A DNA stretch of 34,726 bases, taken from positions 1 to 34,726 of the IMG/VR virus record IMGVR_UViG_3300044733_001251; one strand, 5' to 3'. Position numbers and translations under genes: made by a program. This DNA comes from a virus. Positions within the stretch are counted from its first letter, which is position 1. Every line of letters starts with the position of its first letter. Shown here piece after piece: positions 5,692 to 12,418 of the stretch. The notes under the pieces were generated by a model. That model ran no database searches and had not been told where the DNA came from. It worked only from the letters and a program-made list of their open reading frames with translations.

Positions 5692-5918
5692 GCTGCATCC
5701 TTTTTCTTTTGTAAATTTGCCTCGCAACAATCTTTGCAAACAAATTTATAAAAACCAGATGCAACTTTTTGATGTCCACCAAGTATGTGTTTGTCTTTTT
5801 GGCATGACCAACAAGTTTTTTTATTTCTTCCCCATTGTTGTTTTTGATAAACTTCTTCTGACTTTACGCGAATAGCCATTTTTTTTGGGTCGTATGAAGT
5901 TCCAAGGTTGTCGCTCAT
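5688..5918 (-). CDS. Small zinc-finger protein, 76 aa
   Basis: The C-terminal half carries two CxxC pairs, CWSC (36-39) and CKDC (61-64), spaced by 21 residues with a GGH in between, followed by CC-EANLQKKKDAA. This is a typical four-Cys zinc ribbon. The N-terminus is basic. ATGA overlaps join it to both neighbours. Likely nucleic-acid binding or a structural adaptor; no specific family assigned. Confidence 0.65.
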   Translation of the reverse strand: MSDNLGTSYDPKKMAIRVKSEEVYQKQQWGRNKKTCWSCQKDKHILGGHQKVASGFYKFVCKDCCEANLQKKKDAA

Positions 5919-6121
5919 TCCAATTCTCCGTCTTGTAGTTTTTTCATGTAATCACGAATTCTTGCGACAGAACCCGTACCGTACCGTTTTTCCAACCATT
6001 CCATTCTGACTTGCGTCAGAACTTTCTGCTTGGTCACTTGGTAGGTGCAAAGCAATACCCTTGCTTCGCCCAACTCAATCTGGTATCTGTCGCCAGCGTC
6101 TTGAATCTGTCTGCGTGTCAT
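5915..6121 (-). CDS. Hypothetical protein, 68 aa
   Basis: Begins MTRRQIQDAGDRYQIELGEA. The ATG at 6121 is preferred to 6151 because it overlaps the upstream stop by ATGA. It is mostly helical with a basic patch (QVRMEWLEKRYGTGSVARIR) that looks capable of binding nucleic acid. No family recognised. Confidence 0.6.
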   Translation of the reverse strand: MTRRQIQDAGDRYQIELGEARVLLCTYQVTKQKVLTQVRMEWLEKRYGTGSVARIRDYMKKLQDGELE

Positions 6122-6306
6122 GGGTAGGGCCACAGTTTTATCAAGCCCCACTTCATCTTGGGGTACTTGCGAACAACATCAATCTTTTGCAGACGCTGGA
6201 TGCTGGCCCACACTTGCTTTGTTGTCCAGCAGGTGATTTCTTCAATTTCCCTGCTAGACAGTTCGCCGTGTTCAAGCAGTTTCTTCAATGCGTAAGGTCG
6301 TTTCAT
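6118..6306 (-). CDS. Winged-helix-like protein, 62 aa
   Basis: A short basic protein. HGELSSREIEEITCWTTKQV followed by WASIQRLQKIDVVRKY has the layout of a winged helix: helix, SSREI helix, TTKQVWASI recognition helix, then a beta wing. This suggests a small DNA-binding protein, possibly a regulator or a partner of the DUF1376 replication protein encoded just upstream, with which it overlaps by ATGA. Confidence 0.6.
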   Translation of the reverse strand: MKRPYALKKLLEHGELSSREIEEITCWTTKQVWASIQRLQKIDVVRKYPKMKWGLIKLWPYP

Positions 6307-7082
6307 ACTTTCCTCAAAACTTGGTTGATCTGTTGACGAATGTGTTCTGGCATGGGCGCAGCCTTCTGACGGTCTGCATCAATTTTAAGCAGCACAGGGT
6401 CACGACCAGAGTGTTGGGCAGGGACTGTTGTTCGGGCAACGTCAGCGGCTTGTTGGGCAAAGGTTTGCTTGGGTGCTACCCACTCTGCTTTAAAACTTGT
6501 CCAGCCTCTTTCAACGCATTCAGTGATTGCCCTTGCAAGCGACCAGTTCGCCTTGTCTGCTTCCCGCTTGATGCCAGTTAAGGCAGTGACCGTTACTGGT
6601 GCTTTCTTTGCTTTGCGTAAAGCAAGGAAGTCTACCCACACTGCTTCTTCAACATTGACAGGACAAACAGCGATAGCTGTCTCTTTCTTTGGTTTATGGT
6701 TATTGGTTAGTGGGTTATGGTTAATGGTTGCTATTGGGGTAGCAATAGGGGGGCTATTACCCTCCCCATCGCCACCCTTTAACCACCTCTTAGCCGCCCC
6801 ACGTTTTCCATCTTCAATGAACTTGCGATACTTTGCAATTTCATCGTCAGCCCTTGGATTTATGAACCCATCGTCAGTTGACACAAAGAACTCATTTAAG
6901 ACAGTTAATACGTCTTGTTCATGCTCTCTCATGCCTATCTGACGAGCAATGTCCCGCTGTTTAATTGGTTGTTCATGCAAATAGTAATGGTCAAGAAGTC
7001 GGCGAAAAGCCAAGTCTTCCATTTGCGAAAGATGGTGGGTGTGACTTTTGTAGTCACCAATGTGGAACTGGTAATAGTGCAT
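6303..7082 (-). CDS. DUF1376 phage replication protein
   Basis: A 259-residue protein with an N-terminal DUF1376 domain (about 1-95): YYQFHIGDYKSHTHHLSQME leading into DLAFRRLLDHYYLHEQPI, a winged-helix-like fold found in phage replisome organisers and YdaU-like proteins. A low-complexity linker follows (IATPIATINHNPLTNNHKP), then a region with a conserved WVDFLALRKAKKAPVT segment and a C-terminal helix. It probably binds the phage origin or recruits host helicase. It heads the tightly coupled part of the early operon, with a promoter-like sequence about 100 bases upstream. The origin itself is not identified. Confidence 0.8.
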   Translation of the reverse strand: MHYYQFHIGDYKSHTHHLSQMEDLAFRRLLDHYYLHEQPIKQRDIARQIGMREHEQDVLTVLNEFFVSTDDGFINPRADDEIAKYRKFIEDGKRGAAKRWLKGGDGEGNSPPIATPIATINHNPLTNNHKPKKETAIAVCPVNVEEAVWVDFLALRKAKKAPVTVTALTGIKREADKANWSLARAITECVERGWTSFKAEWVAPKQTFAQQAADVARTTVPAQHSGRDPVLLKIDADRQKAAPMPEHIRQQINQVLRKV

Positions 7083-7141
7083 TAAAGCATCCTCGCAACC
7101 CTCCAGAAGAAACGCACGGCAGGTGGGAGGTTCACTTTTTA

Positions 7142-7161
7142 GCAGAGTAGCTACTCTCTGC
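7142..7161. repeat. Imperfect inverted repeat in the leader of the replication operon
   Basis: GCAGAGTAG and CTACTCTCTGC form an inverted repeat with a perfect 12-bp palindrome GAGTAGCTACTC at its core (7145-7156). It lies in the 110-base gap before the DUF1376 gene, just downstream of the predicted start of transcription. No T-run follows in the direction of transcription, so it is more like an operator or an RNA leader hairpin than a terminator. Confidence 0.45.
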
Positions 7162-7179
7162 CTAGCCGGGTTTCATAAA

Positions 7180-7209
7180 ACTATACCACCACTTAAGCCC
7201 TGCTGTAAA
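7180..7209 (-). promoter_or_regulatory. Candidate sigma70-type promoter for the DUF1376 operon
   Basis: On the minus strand TTTACA (7209-7204) and TATAGT (7185-7180) are separated by 18 bp, close to the TTGACA-N17-TATAAT consensus. Transcription would start near 7173 and run through the inverted repeat at 7142-7161 into the DUF1376 gene. It overlaps the 3' end of the upstream gene. This is a pattern match only. Confidence 0.4.
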
Positions 7210-7579
7210 TAGTAATCGGATTGTTGTTTTGGTACTTCTGCTGCAAGTGCGCCAGTTCTTGTCTGCTAAACACTATTGATGGCCCACGCCAATCAAACGC
7301 ATTGCCTGTTGACCTTGCTGACCCGTCATCCCAAACATCAAAATTCTCTTGTTGCATTTCAACAACATTGACTTTGCCTGTCAATTCGTGATGGTAGTTG
7401 TACTTTCCATCAGATTGCAACACTTTCTTGACGCACACAATAATGCCATCTGCAACCAATGCGTCTTTAATTCTTGCTGCTGAGTCTAGATATTTGCCTG
7501 TCATGCGCTTGGTGATTGTTCTATGGCTTAGAGGGCCATTTTCAAGCTGCTTCAAGTAGTAGAGTTTTGCTGGTAACAC
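7193..7579 (-). CDS. Putative winged-helix DNA-binding protein, 128 aa
   Basis: The N-terminal half (KLYYLKQLENGPLSHRTITK, RMTGKYLDSAARIKDALVAD, then GIIVCVKKV) has the helix, turn, helix and wing pattern of a winged-helix protein. The C-terminal half contains the tryptophan-bearing FDWRGPSIVFSRQELAHL. The longest start is GTG at 7579, which overlaps the upstream gene by 28 bases; the next ATG would remove part of the helix-turn-helix. It may regulate the early region, as it lies close to the divergent promoters. Confidence 0.6.
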   Translation of the reverse strand: MLPAKLYYLKQLENGPLSHRTITKRMTGKYLDSAARIKDALVADGIIVCVKKVLQSDGKYNYHHELTGKVNVVEMQQENFDVWDDGSARSTGNAFDWRGPSIVFSRQELAHLQQKYQNNNPITIYSRA

Positions 7580-7743
7580 AGTGTCAATTCTTTCTTTGTG
7601 GTGAGTTCAATGGCCCGAGCTAAGAGAGCAACAGTTGCCGCCTCAAAGTCACCGGGATCAAAAGTGTACTGCTTGACAGCTTGGATTGCAGTCACGCAAA
7701 GCTCCTGTGCTGCGGCAGTTTCATGGTGGTCTGGTGTGTTCAT
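7552..7743 (-). CDS. Hypothetical protein, 63 aa
   Basis: First gene of the leftward early operon. The product starts MNTPDHHETAAAQELCVTAI and is acidic and helical. The ATG at 7743 is used because the frame upstream of it would run into the divergent gene at 7849 and through its leader. The ribosome binding site is weak. No family recognised. Confidence 0.5.
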   Translation of the reverse strand: MNTPDHHETAAAQELCVTAIQAVKQYTFDPGDFEAATVALLARAIELTTKKELTLCYQQNSTT

Positions 7744-7848
7744 GCTGGCAAGAGTATCATTGTTGACCCGGTTGTCTATTAGGGTTTGTCCTAGTGTTTT
7801 TTTTGTTGATGCGTCATAAGATTGAGGCTCAACAAGACAGGAGTTCAC
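7744..7848. promoter_or_regulatory. Divergent early control region
   Basis: The 105 bases separate the two early operons, which are transcribed away from each other, so at least one promoter in each direction is expected here. I see a TTGACC (7763-7768) and a TAAGAT (7817-7822), but no pair with correct spacing. A run of eight T (7797-7804) and an ACAGGAG ribosome binding site for the plus-strand gene are clear. No repressor gene flanks the region, unlike a lambda-type switch. Confidence 0.45.
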
Positions 7849-8007
7849 ATGAGTACATTTCAAATTCGTTGCAAGGCCCGTGAGTTGTTTAAGACTTACG
7901 ATGCGCCACCAGCAGTAATCCAGCAGTACCAACGCAAGTGGGTGCGTTCTGTTATCCAGCTTGGGCCTAACTGGTTGCTTGCTGAACCAGTAAGGAAAGC
8001 AGCATGA
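7849..8007 (+). CDS. Hypothetical early protein, 52 aa
   Basis: The product MSTFQIRCKARELFKTYDAP... ends WVRSVIQLGPNWLLAEPVRKAA. Small basic proteins with a WVRSVxxLGxxWLLA core are common as the first gene before phage recombinases. The start at 7849 has an ACAGGAG site at good spacing and is preferred over 7822. Its stop overlaps the ATG of the ERF gene. Function unknown. Confidence 0.65.
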   Translation: MSTFQIRCKARELFKTYDAPPAVIQQYQRKWVRSVIQLGPNWLLAEPVRKAA

Positions 8008-8618
8008 ACGTCTATCAAAAACTTAACACTGCTCGTAATCAGTTTCACAACACTGAAATTAAAAAGTCAGGCCACAACAAGTTTGCTGGCTATAAGTATT
8101 TTGAACTTGGCGACTTTATTGTTCCAGCACTAAGCATCTTTGATGAAGTTGGTTTAACAAGCGTTATCAGCTTTGGCAAAGAGTCTGCTGACATGCGGAT
8201 TATCAATACTGACAAGCCAGAAGAAATGATTGTGATTGAGTCTCCCATGTCGGAAGCTAATCTTAAAGGCTGTCATCCCGTGCAGAATCTTGGCGCTGTG
8301 CAGACCTACATTCGCAGATACTTGTGGGTTGCTGCGCTTGAGATCGTAGAACACGATGCTCTTGACTCATCTAAGCCTGTTGAAGAAAAGAAAGTCATCA
8401 TCACACCATCACAGGGTATTGCAGACACTATTCCTCCAGAGGAAATGCAGTACCTTCAAGAATTAGCGATTGATCTAATCGCTAACGTAGCTGAAGGAAA
8501 CCCAAAGCAAGCCCTTGACAGGCTTGACTCTGAGAATCTTGAGGCTGATCAAAAGGTTGCACTGTGGTCATTGCTAGATAGCAAAACCCGGTCGGCTATT
8601 AAAAAAGCAAAGGAATAA
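8004..8618 (+). CDS. ERF-family single-strand annealing recombinase
   Basis: A 204-residue protein of the ERF superfamily (P22 Erf), which anneals complementary single strands during phage recombination and end repair. The hallmark N-terminal block is clear: NTARNQFHNTEIKKSGHNKF, AGYKYFELGDFIVPAL, and later NLGAVQTYIRRYLWVAALEI (about 95-115). The C-terminal third (140-204) is a charged helical region that probably mediates partner contacts. It overlaps the upstream gene by ATGA and is followed at once by an SSB-like gene, a typical ERF-SSB pairing. No paired exonuclease gene is seen. Confidence 0.85.
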   Translation: MNVYQKLNTARNQFHNTEIKKSGHNKFAGYKYFELGDFIVPALSIFDEVGLTSVISFGKESADMRIINTDKPEEMIVIESPMSEANLKGCHPVQNLGAVQTYIRRYLWVAALEIVEHDALDSSKPVEEKKVIITPSQGIADTIPPEEMQYLQELAIDLIANVAEGNPKQALDRLDSENLEADQKVALWSLLDSKTRSAIKKAKE

Positions 8619-8620
8619 AT

Positions 8621-8875
8621 ATGGAATACGACAACAGCAATCGCGGAGCCATCTTTAAAAACGATGACAAGCAACAAGACAACCATCCAGACTACAAAGG
8701 AAGTCTGAACGTCAATGGTGTTGATATGTGGGTTTCTGGATGGCTTAAAACGTCTGAGAAGACGGGTAAAAAGTTTATGAGCTTGTCGGTTAAGCCCAAA
8801 GAAGATAGGCCCGTTAAACAGGCTTCTAGCCCTAAACGTCAGCCTGTTGTGATGGATGATGACATTCCATTTTGA
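8621..8875 (+). CDS. Small SSB-like protein
   Basis: 84 residues beginning MEYDNSNRGAIFKNDDKQQD, with the core HPDYKGSLNVNGVDMWVSGW followed by KKFMSLSVKPK and a disordered tail ending in the acidic DDDIPF. That tail copies the C-terminal tip of bacterial SSB, which recruits SSB-binding proteins. The strand-rich core fits a minimal OB-fold. It follows the ERF gene by two bases. The family is a known phage type often annotated as conserved hypothetical; the SSB role is inferred from tail and context. Confidence 0.65.
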   Translation: MEYDNSNRGAIFKNDDKQQDNHPDYKGSLNVNGVDMWVSGWLKTSEKTGKKFMSLSVKPKEDRPVKQASSPKRQPVVMDDDIPF

Positions 8876-8968
8876 TTAACGGGGAAAAGCGGATGCTGGT
8901 TACTTGTCCTAGGCAAGGAACACAAAGAGACACCAGTGCAGCGAGTACCCCACCTACAAGGACAAAAC

Positions 8969-9280
8969 ATGAATTTAAAAGACCTTTTTGGCGGCAATCC
9001 TTTAGACCTTTTTCCAAGGGTTAGAAAGGACGATCCCATCACATCTTTTGAAGCAGCAGACTCAATCGTAGAGTCGGCATCTAAACATTGGAATGTTATT
9101 TCCGATTGCTTAAAAGAACATGGGCCACTTGGAAAAGATGGCATTGCAAGGTTAACTGGCCTTGATGGAAATCAAGTTGCTAGGCGCATGAACGAAATGA
9201 AAGTTATGAACATGGTGTTCCTAACAGGCAAAACAGTTAAATCAAACAGTGGTCGTAATGAAAGAGAGTGGACAGTATGA
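8969..9280 (+). CDS. Winged-helix-like protein, 103 aa
   Basis: Starts MNLKDLFGGNPLDLFPRVRK. The segment RKDDPITSFEAADSIVESAS and the following CLKEHGPLGKDGIARLTGLD plus GNQVARRMNEMKV match phage winged-helix proteins that begin with an R-x-D-P-x-T-S-x-E-A-A motif. The ATG at 8969 has an AAGGA site upstream and avoids the unlikely extension to 8936. Likely DNA-binding, possibly regulatory or replication-linked. Confidence 0.65.
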   Translation: MNLKDLFGGNPLDLFPRVRKDDPITSFEAADSIVESASKHWNVISDCLKEHGPLGKDGIARLTGLDGNQVARRMNEMKVMNMVFLTGKTVKSNSGRNEREWTV

Positions 9281-9495
9281 AAACAATTGAAGCATACCTA
9301 ACAGATGACGGTAAGATTTTTAAATCACTTACTGAGGCCAGAGTGCATGAAGAAATTCAAAAACATATGCCAGAAATAAATGCGTTTATTCATTCTGAAT
9401 CTTGCAAATACGACAATGTTGCACACAGAAAAATTGTGGAAAACACTTTGCTTGCATGGATTTTCTGGAAAGCAGATGGAGGTATTAACCAATGA
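9277..9495 (+). CDS. Hypothetical protein, 72 aa
   Basis: Starts MKTIEAYLTDDGKIFKSLTE at an ATGA overlap with the upstream gene and ends in an ATGA overlap with the MazG-like gene. The opening (a strand, then FKSLTEARVHE) is typical of small phage proteins with a beta hairpin followed by a helix. Function unknown. Confidence 0.65.
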   Translation: MKTIEAYLTDDGKIFKSLTEARVHEEIQKHMPEINAFIHSESCKYDNVAHRKIVENTLLAWIFWKADGGINQ

Positions 9496-9809
9496 AAGAA
9501 ACACAATCGTATAGCAGCACTGAGTTTGCTGTAATGCAGTGGGCAAAAGACCGAGGCATTTACGAAAACGGTACAGCACTAGGCCAAGCAAAAAAGACGC
9601 TTGAAGAAGCTGGCGAGTTGCTTGCGGCTGTTGCCAGTAATGACCGTGAGGAAATTGCTGATGCTATTGGTGACGTTATGGTTACGCTGGTCAACGTAGG
9701 TGTGTTGTGCGACTTGGACTTGCGCCAATGCTTCTATAACGCCTACAAAATCATAGAGCCGCGCAAAGGCTACATGAACAAAGCAGGTCAATTTGTAAAG
9801 GAGTCGTGA
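9492..9809 (+). CDS. MazG-like nucleotide pyrophosphohydrolase
   Basis: A 105-residue all-helical NTP pyrophosphohydrolase. The metal-binding signature is present: E38-E39-xx-E42 (KTLEEAGELL) followed by E54-xx-D57 and D61 (EEIADAIGDVMVTL). Such enzymes hydrolyse (d)NTPs or modified nucleotides, and in phages may clean nucleotide pools or lower host alarmones. It lies in the recombination operon, overlapping both neighbours. Substrate cannot be told from sequence. Confidence 0.8.
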   Translation: MKETQSYSSTEFAVMQWAKDRGIYENGTALGQAKKTLEEAGELLAAVASNDREEIADAIGDVMVTLVNVGVLCDLDLRQCFYNAYKIIEPRKGYMNKAGQFVKES

Positions 9810-10120
9810 TGCTTTGCAATACTTGTACAAATCCAACTCATTGTGTAAATCTTGGGCATTGCGGTATGCGTATTAGTACACAAGCAACTGTTCATGTGTC
9901 TGCCCTTGATAAACAGGTATCTGGTAGTCACTACAAAGACAAAGGCATCCAGCCGATTGTCTACATCCATGCAAATGATCTAGGCTTTTGTGAAGGCAAT
10001 GTTGTGAAATATGTTACTAGACATAAATCCAAAAACGGCGCTGCTGACATACGCAAAGCCATTCACTACCTAGAGTTATTGCTTGAATTGGAATACAAAG
10101 ATGACACCCCTGCTGCCTGA
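9809..10120 (+). CDS. DUF3310 family protein
   Basis: The C-terminal 65 residues match DUF3310: DKQVSGSHYKDKGIQPIVYI then CEGNVVKYVTRHKSKNGAAD and LRKAxHYLELLLELE-type helix. Phage members of this family are often labelled nucleotide kinase-like by analogy to T7 gp1.7. The N-terminal 35 residues carry four cysteines (C3, C6, C12, C18 in CNTCTNPTHCVNLGHC), a probable extra zinc site. The ATG at 9809 (TGATG overlap) is used; a GTG one codon earlier is possible. Its neighbour encodes the MazG-like enzyme, consistent with nucleotide metabolism. Confidence 0.75.
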   Translation: MLCNTCTNPTHCVNLGHCGMRISTQATVHVSALDKQVSGSHYKDKGIQPIVYIHANDLGFCEGNVVKYVTRHKSKNGAADIRKAIHYLELLLELEYKDDTPAA

Positions 10121-10286
10121 TGTTTGTCGGTGTGAACCAGTGTTCCCTGATAACTATTGCAAAAACTGTCGGCGTTGGCTTAGTCACCCTGAACAAGTGA
10201 CTAGTCCACGCACTCCAATTGTCAGGGTAGAAACAAGCACATCAGAATCTTGCTACTACATCCCAGTATCACTCTTGAAGAAATAG
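10101..10286 (+). CDS. Small Cys-rich protein, 61 aa
   Basis: Starts MTPLLPDVCRCEPVFPDNYC inside the end of the DUF3310 gene. The Cys pattern CRC...CKNCRRW suggests a small zinc-binding knuckle. It is the last gene of the plus-strand operon. It ends inside the endolysin gene on the other strand, so the two converging operons overlap by 18 bases with no room for a terminator. The start is uncertain. Confidence 0.55.
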   Translation: MTPLLPDVCRCEPVFPDNYCKNCRRWLSHPEQVTSPRTPIVRVETSTSESCYYIPVSLLKK

Positions 10287-10778
10287 GGCAATCTCAGCCT
10301 CCCGGCGTTTAACAAGACCGGGCAGCACCTTGCCACCACCCTTAGTCCAAGCCCTAAAAGCCTCCGCAGCACCACTCCAATCGCCTCTATTAGCCTTCAT
10401 ACGGATAGTAGAGCGTTGGAGGTTGCCTAGTCCAAAATTAAAGGATATTGAGACAAGAGCGTCAAAGCTGCCTTGACGGCCAACAACGCCGGGAACAAGT
10501 CGTAAAACACCACGTTCAAAACTTGCAACGTCATCAGAGAATAGTTTTTCGATTTCTTCTTTTGACCAGACACGGGCATCCTCCTGTCTCAATGGCATTT
10601 CTTTGCGGATCATGGGTATCTCTTTGCCTTCTACCCGCACCATTGGCAATCTGATCTGCTCTTGGTAAAGCACATGACCGTAGCCAATCGTCCAGATGTG
10701 GGCAGGGCAAAGGTATGGCTTGTTTCTGCACCCCTCAAAGCGGTGCATTAAATCTGCGCCAGCTTTAGAAAGTTTCAT
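10269..10778 (-). CDS. GH24 endolysin (lysozyme)
   Basis: A 169-residue T4-type muramidase that cuts the glycan strands of peptidoglycan at lysis. Catalytic Glu is E15 in RFEGCR, and the WTIGYGH signature at 29-35 supplies the Thr. The usual Asp between them is a Cys (C24 in YLCPAHIW), a substitution seen in many phage endolysins. The C-terminal half shows FDALVSISFNFGLG and FRAWTKGGGKVLPGLVKRR, both standard in the family. The ATG at 10778 overlaps the holin stop (ATGA) and is preferred to 10808. No N-terminal signal is seen, so export should need the holin. It is the last gene of the late operon. Confidence 0.9.
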   Translation of the reverse strand: MKLSKAGADLMHRFEGCRNKPYLCPAHIWTIGYGHVLYQEQIRLPMVRVEGKEIPMIRKEMPLRQEDARVWSKEEIEKLFSDDVASFERGVLRLVPGVVGRQGSFDALVSISFNFGLGNLQRSTIRMKANRGDWSGAAEAFRAWTKGGGKVLPGLVKRREAEIALFLQE

Positions 10779-11278
10779 TTCTTGTTCCAGCCGCGAGAGC
10801 CAAACCAAAACCCAATGATGCCGCCAAGCATTGCCATTTCGTCAGCACTAAAGATCAGATCTGCATACTTGATGACATCATCAATACTGGTAATTAAGTC
10901 TGGGTGATTCCACAAGTACCAAGCCATAAAAGCATTGATTAAAACCAACTCAAGAACAAAGATGTAGGTGACAGTAGGGCGAACAGTGCCGACATAGTTG
11001 GCAACCCATTTACTGGCCTTCTCAAGCACCTTCTCATCATGGGCAAGAGCCGCCTCAGTCATCTGGGCATCAGTCTGCATTTGGATCTGATCGGTTCGGA
11101 CCTCTTCAATCTTTAATTGAGCAGCAAAACCAGCAGCAGCCATTTGCAACTCACGTTCGGTCTGCATCTGCGCTAATGCCAGTTCGTGCTTTTGGTCAGC
11201 CTTGTTTTGAAAGTACTCCAGTAGTTTAGGAAGGCCAGAGATCAACAGACCCCCAAGTGTTGAGAATAGTGAAAGCAT
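10775..11278 (-). CDS. Holin, 3-TM superfamily (GTA-holin-like)
   Basis: 167 residues. A short hydrophobic N-terminus (LSLFSTLGGLLISGLPKLLE) is followed by a long charged helix (about 25-90, KADQKHELALAQMQTERELQ), then two membrane helices: VRPTVTYIFVLELVLINAFM (101-120) and MAMLGGIIGFWFGSRGW near the C-terminus. This matches the GTA-type 3-TM holin family, which makes the inner-membrane lesion that releases endolysin. The start is the ATG at 11278 in a TGATG overlap. The adjoining endolysin supports the call. Confidence 0.75.
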   Translation of the reverse strand: MLSLFSTLGGLLISGLPKLLEYFQNKADQKHELALAQMQTERELQMAAAGFAAQLKIEEVRTDQIQMQTDAQMTEAALAHDEKVLEKASKWVANYVGTVRPTVTYIFVLELVLINAFMAWYLWNHPDLITSIDDVIKYADLIFSADEMAMLGGIIGFWFGSRGWNKK

Positions 11279-11886
11279 CAATTACCCCTTTTGGTCAACA
11301 TTGCGCTGGCGATCTCCAGCATGAATTTTACTTGTTGAATGTCTGTCGGTGGTTCTGCCCACCCGACCGTGACCTGTCCAACAAACCGATGCGAGTCTGG
11401 CGGTACGCTGACCCGGCAGGTGAACGTCACGCCCTTTTCGATGTACCACAGGCCCACCTCAGACTGAGCATAGCGGTACTCGCTACACGGAATCTCGTTG
11501 GTCATCAGTTTGACCACATCGGCGTTGTTGGCAGAGTTCTGACTGAACAGCCCCACATCAATGTCTTCAATCGTCTTGTCGCGCCCGTCCTTGGTGTAGG
11601 CTTTGTACAGCACCCGGCTGTTAAACAACGGGTTGACCTTGAACACCGCCACCACGGTTGCGCCCGTCTTTTTGAGCAGCATGGAACTGGCATCATCGGC
11701 CCTTGCAGCGTTGATCTCTGGCAGCTTCTTGGACTCTTTGTAAGCGTCAAACATGAAGGTCTGGTTCTGCCAAAGGAAGTACCCGGCAAAGGCCACCACG
11801 CCCATCACAAGGATGGCAAACAGCTTGAACGGGCTGTCTACATAGGACAGCACTTTGTCAATGATGGACTCAGGCTTTTCGCTCAT
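11278..11886 (-). CDS. Membrane-anchored protein with external domain, 202 aa
   Basis: One membrane helix near the N-terminus (PFKLFAILVMGVVAFAGYFL, about 19-38) is followed by about 160 residues predicted to be outside the inner membrane. Two cysteines (in NEIPCSEYRY and VTFTCRVSV) could form a disulphide. It lies directly upstream of the holin, coupled by overlaps on both sides. Position suggests a lysis or membrane role, for instance a spanin-like or holin-control protein, but the fold is unlike a coiled-coil i-spanin and I do not recognise a family. Confidence 0.6.
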   Translation of the reverse strand: MSEKPESIIDKVLSYVDSPFKLFAILVMGVVAFAGYFLWQNQTFMFDAYKESKKLPEINAARADDASSMLLKKTGATVVAVFKVNPLFNSRVLYKAYTKDGRDKTIEDIDVGLFSQNSANNADVVKLMTNEIPCSEYRYAQSEVGLWYIEKGVTFTCRVSVPPDSHRFVGQVTVGWAEPPTDIQQVKFMLEIASAMLTKRGN

Positions 11887-12329
11887 CTCAAGTGCTTCAT
11901 GTAAAGAACAATGCCGCCTACCAGAAGGCCAGCAAGGACGATTACTCCCAATCCGATGGCTATGTACTCAACCATGTCTTCAAGCTGCCGCTGCCGCCTC
12001 TTTGCTTCTCTGGCGGCTTCTTCCTTGGCTTCCCTGCGCTTACGGGCAGCAGCGGCTTGGAACTTCTGCCAATCACTCCACATCCCCGGACGGCCAGCGT
12101 AGACCATCCGTTCACGCAGTTCCACTTCTTGCGCGTTCAGTTGCTCCAACGCCATGAATTCTTCCATGTCGCTGCCGCCACCCTTCTTGGTGGCCCGTTC
12201 TTGGATCACTGCCTTGTTGTCAAAATAGTCAAACACCCGTGAGCCGAGCGCAGACAGTTCTTTGCCGTTGGCTAGAGCGCCTTTGATGACTGCAAAAGCA
12301 GCGTTAGCAGCAGCAAGTTCGGCAATCAT
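11883..12329 (-). CDS. C-tail-anchored coiled-coil protein, 148 aa
   Basis: An alanine-rich N-terminus is followed by a strongly charged helix (about 88-117, ARKRREAKEEAAREAKRRQR) and a single C-terminal membrane segment (IAIGLGVIVLAGLLVGGIVL, about 123-142). The orientation is the reverse of an i-spanin, with the coiled coil likely cytoplasmic. ATGA overlaps link it to the 30-residue peptide upstream and the 202-residue membrane protein downstream. Function unknown; virion-associated or lysis-related are both possible. Confidence 0.6.
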   Translation of the reverse strand: MIAELAAANAAFAVIKGALANGKELSALGSRVFDYFDNKAVIQERATKKGGGSDMEEFMALEQLNAQEVELRERMVYAGRPGMWSDWQKFQAAAARKRREAKEEAAREAKRRQRQLEDMVEYIAIGLGVIVLAGLLVGGIVLYMKHLR

Positions 12330-12418
12330 CGCAGCACCTCAACAAATACTTTGGCGCACCAGACCACCAACCCACAAAGTAGGGCCGCAGCAATAAAGCT
12401 AACGGCCCAGTCTTTCAT
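12326..12418 (-). CDS. 30-residue single-pass membrane peptide
   Basis: MKDWAVSFIAAALLCGLVVW, then CAKVFVEVLR and stop. One membrane helix (about 5-24) with a basic C-terminus. It opens on an ATGA overlap with the upstream gene and closes on another with the next, filling the only gap in the row, which is strong evidence that it is translated. It could be a small holin, antiholin or regulator of the lysis proteins, but its size alone does not decide. Confidence 0.6.
   Translation of the reverse strand: MKDWAVSFIAAALLCGLVVWCAKVFVEVLR

Noticed and set aside
7142-7161. Hairpin as an intrinsic terminator of the upstream gene
   Set aside because: No T-run follows on the minus strand; the T-run is on the wrong side for leftward transcription.
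7744-7848. Lambda-like repressor switch
   Set aside because: No CI or Cro-like gene and no symmetric operators were found in or next to the divergent region.
8894-9025. 43-codon plus-strand frame between the SSB-like and winged-helix genes
   Set aside because: It overlaps the start of the next gene in another frame and has no coupling or family support; the leader of the 8969 gene explains the gap.
11257-11904. 215-codon plus-strand open frame
   Set aside because: Antisense to the 202-residue membrane protein, which is embedded in a chain of coupled genes; the reverse frame has no start signal or recognisable features.
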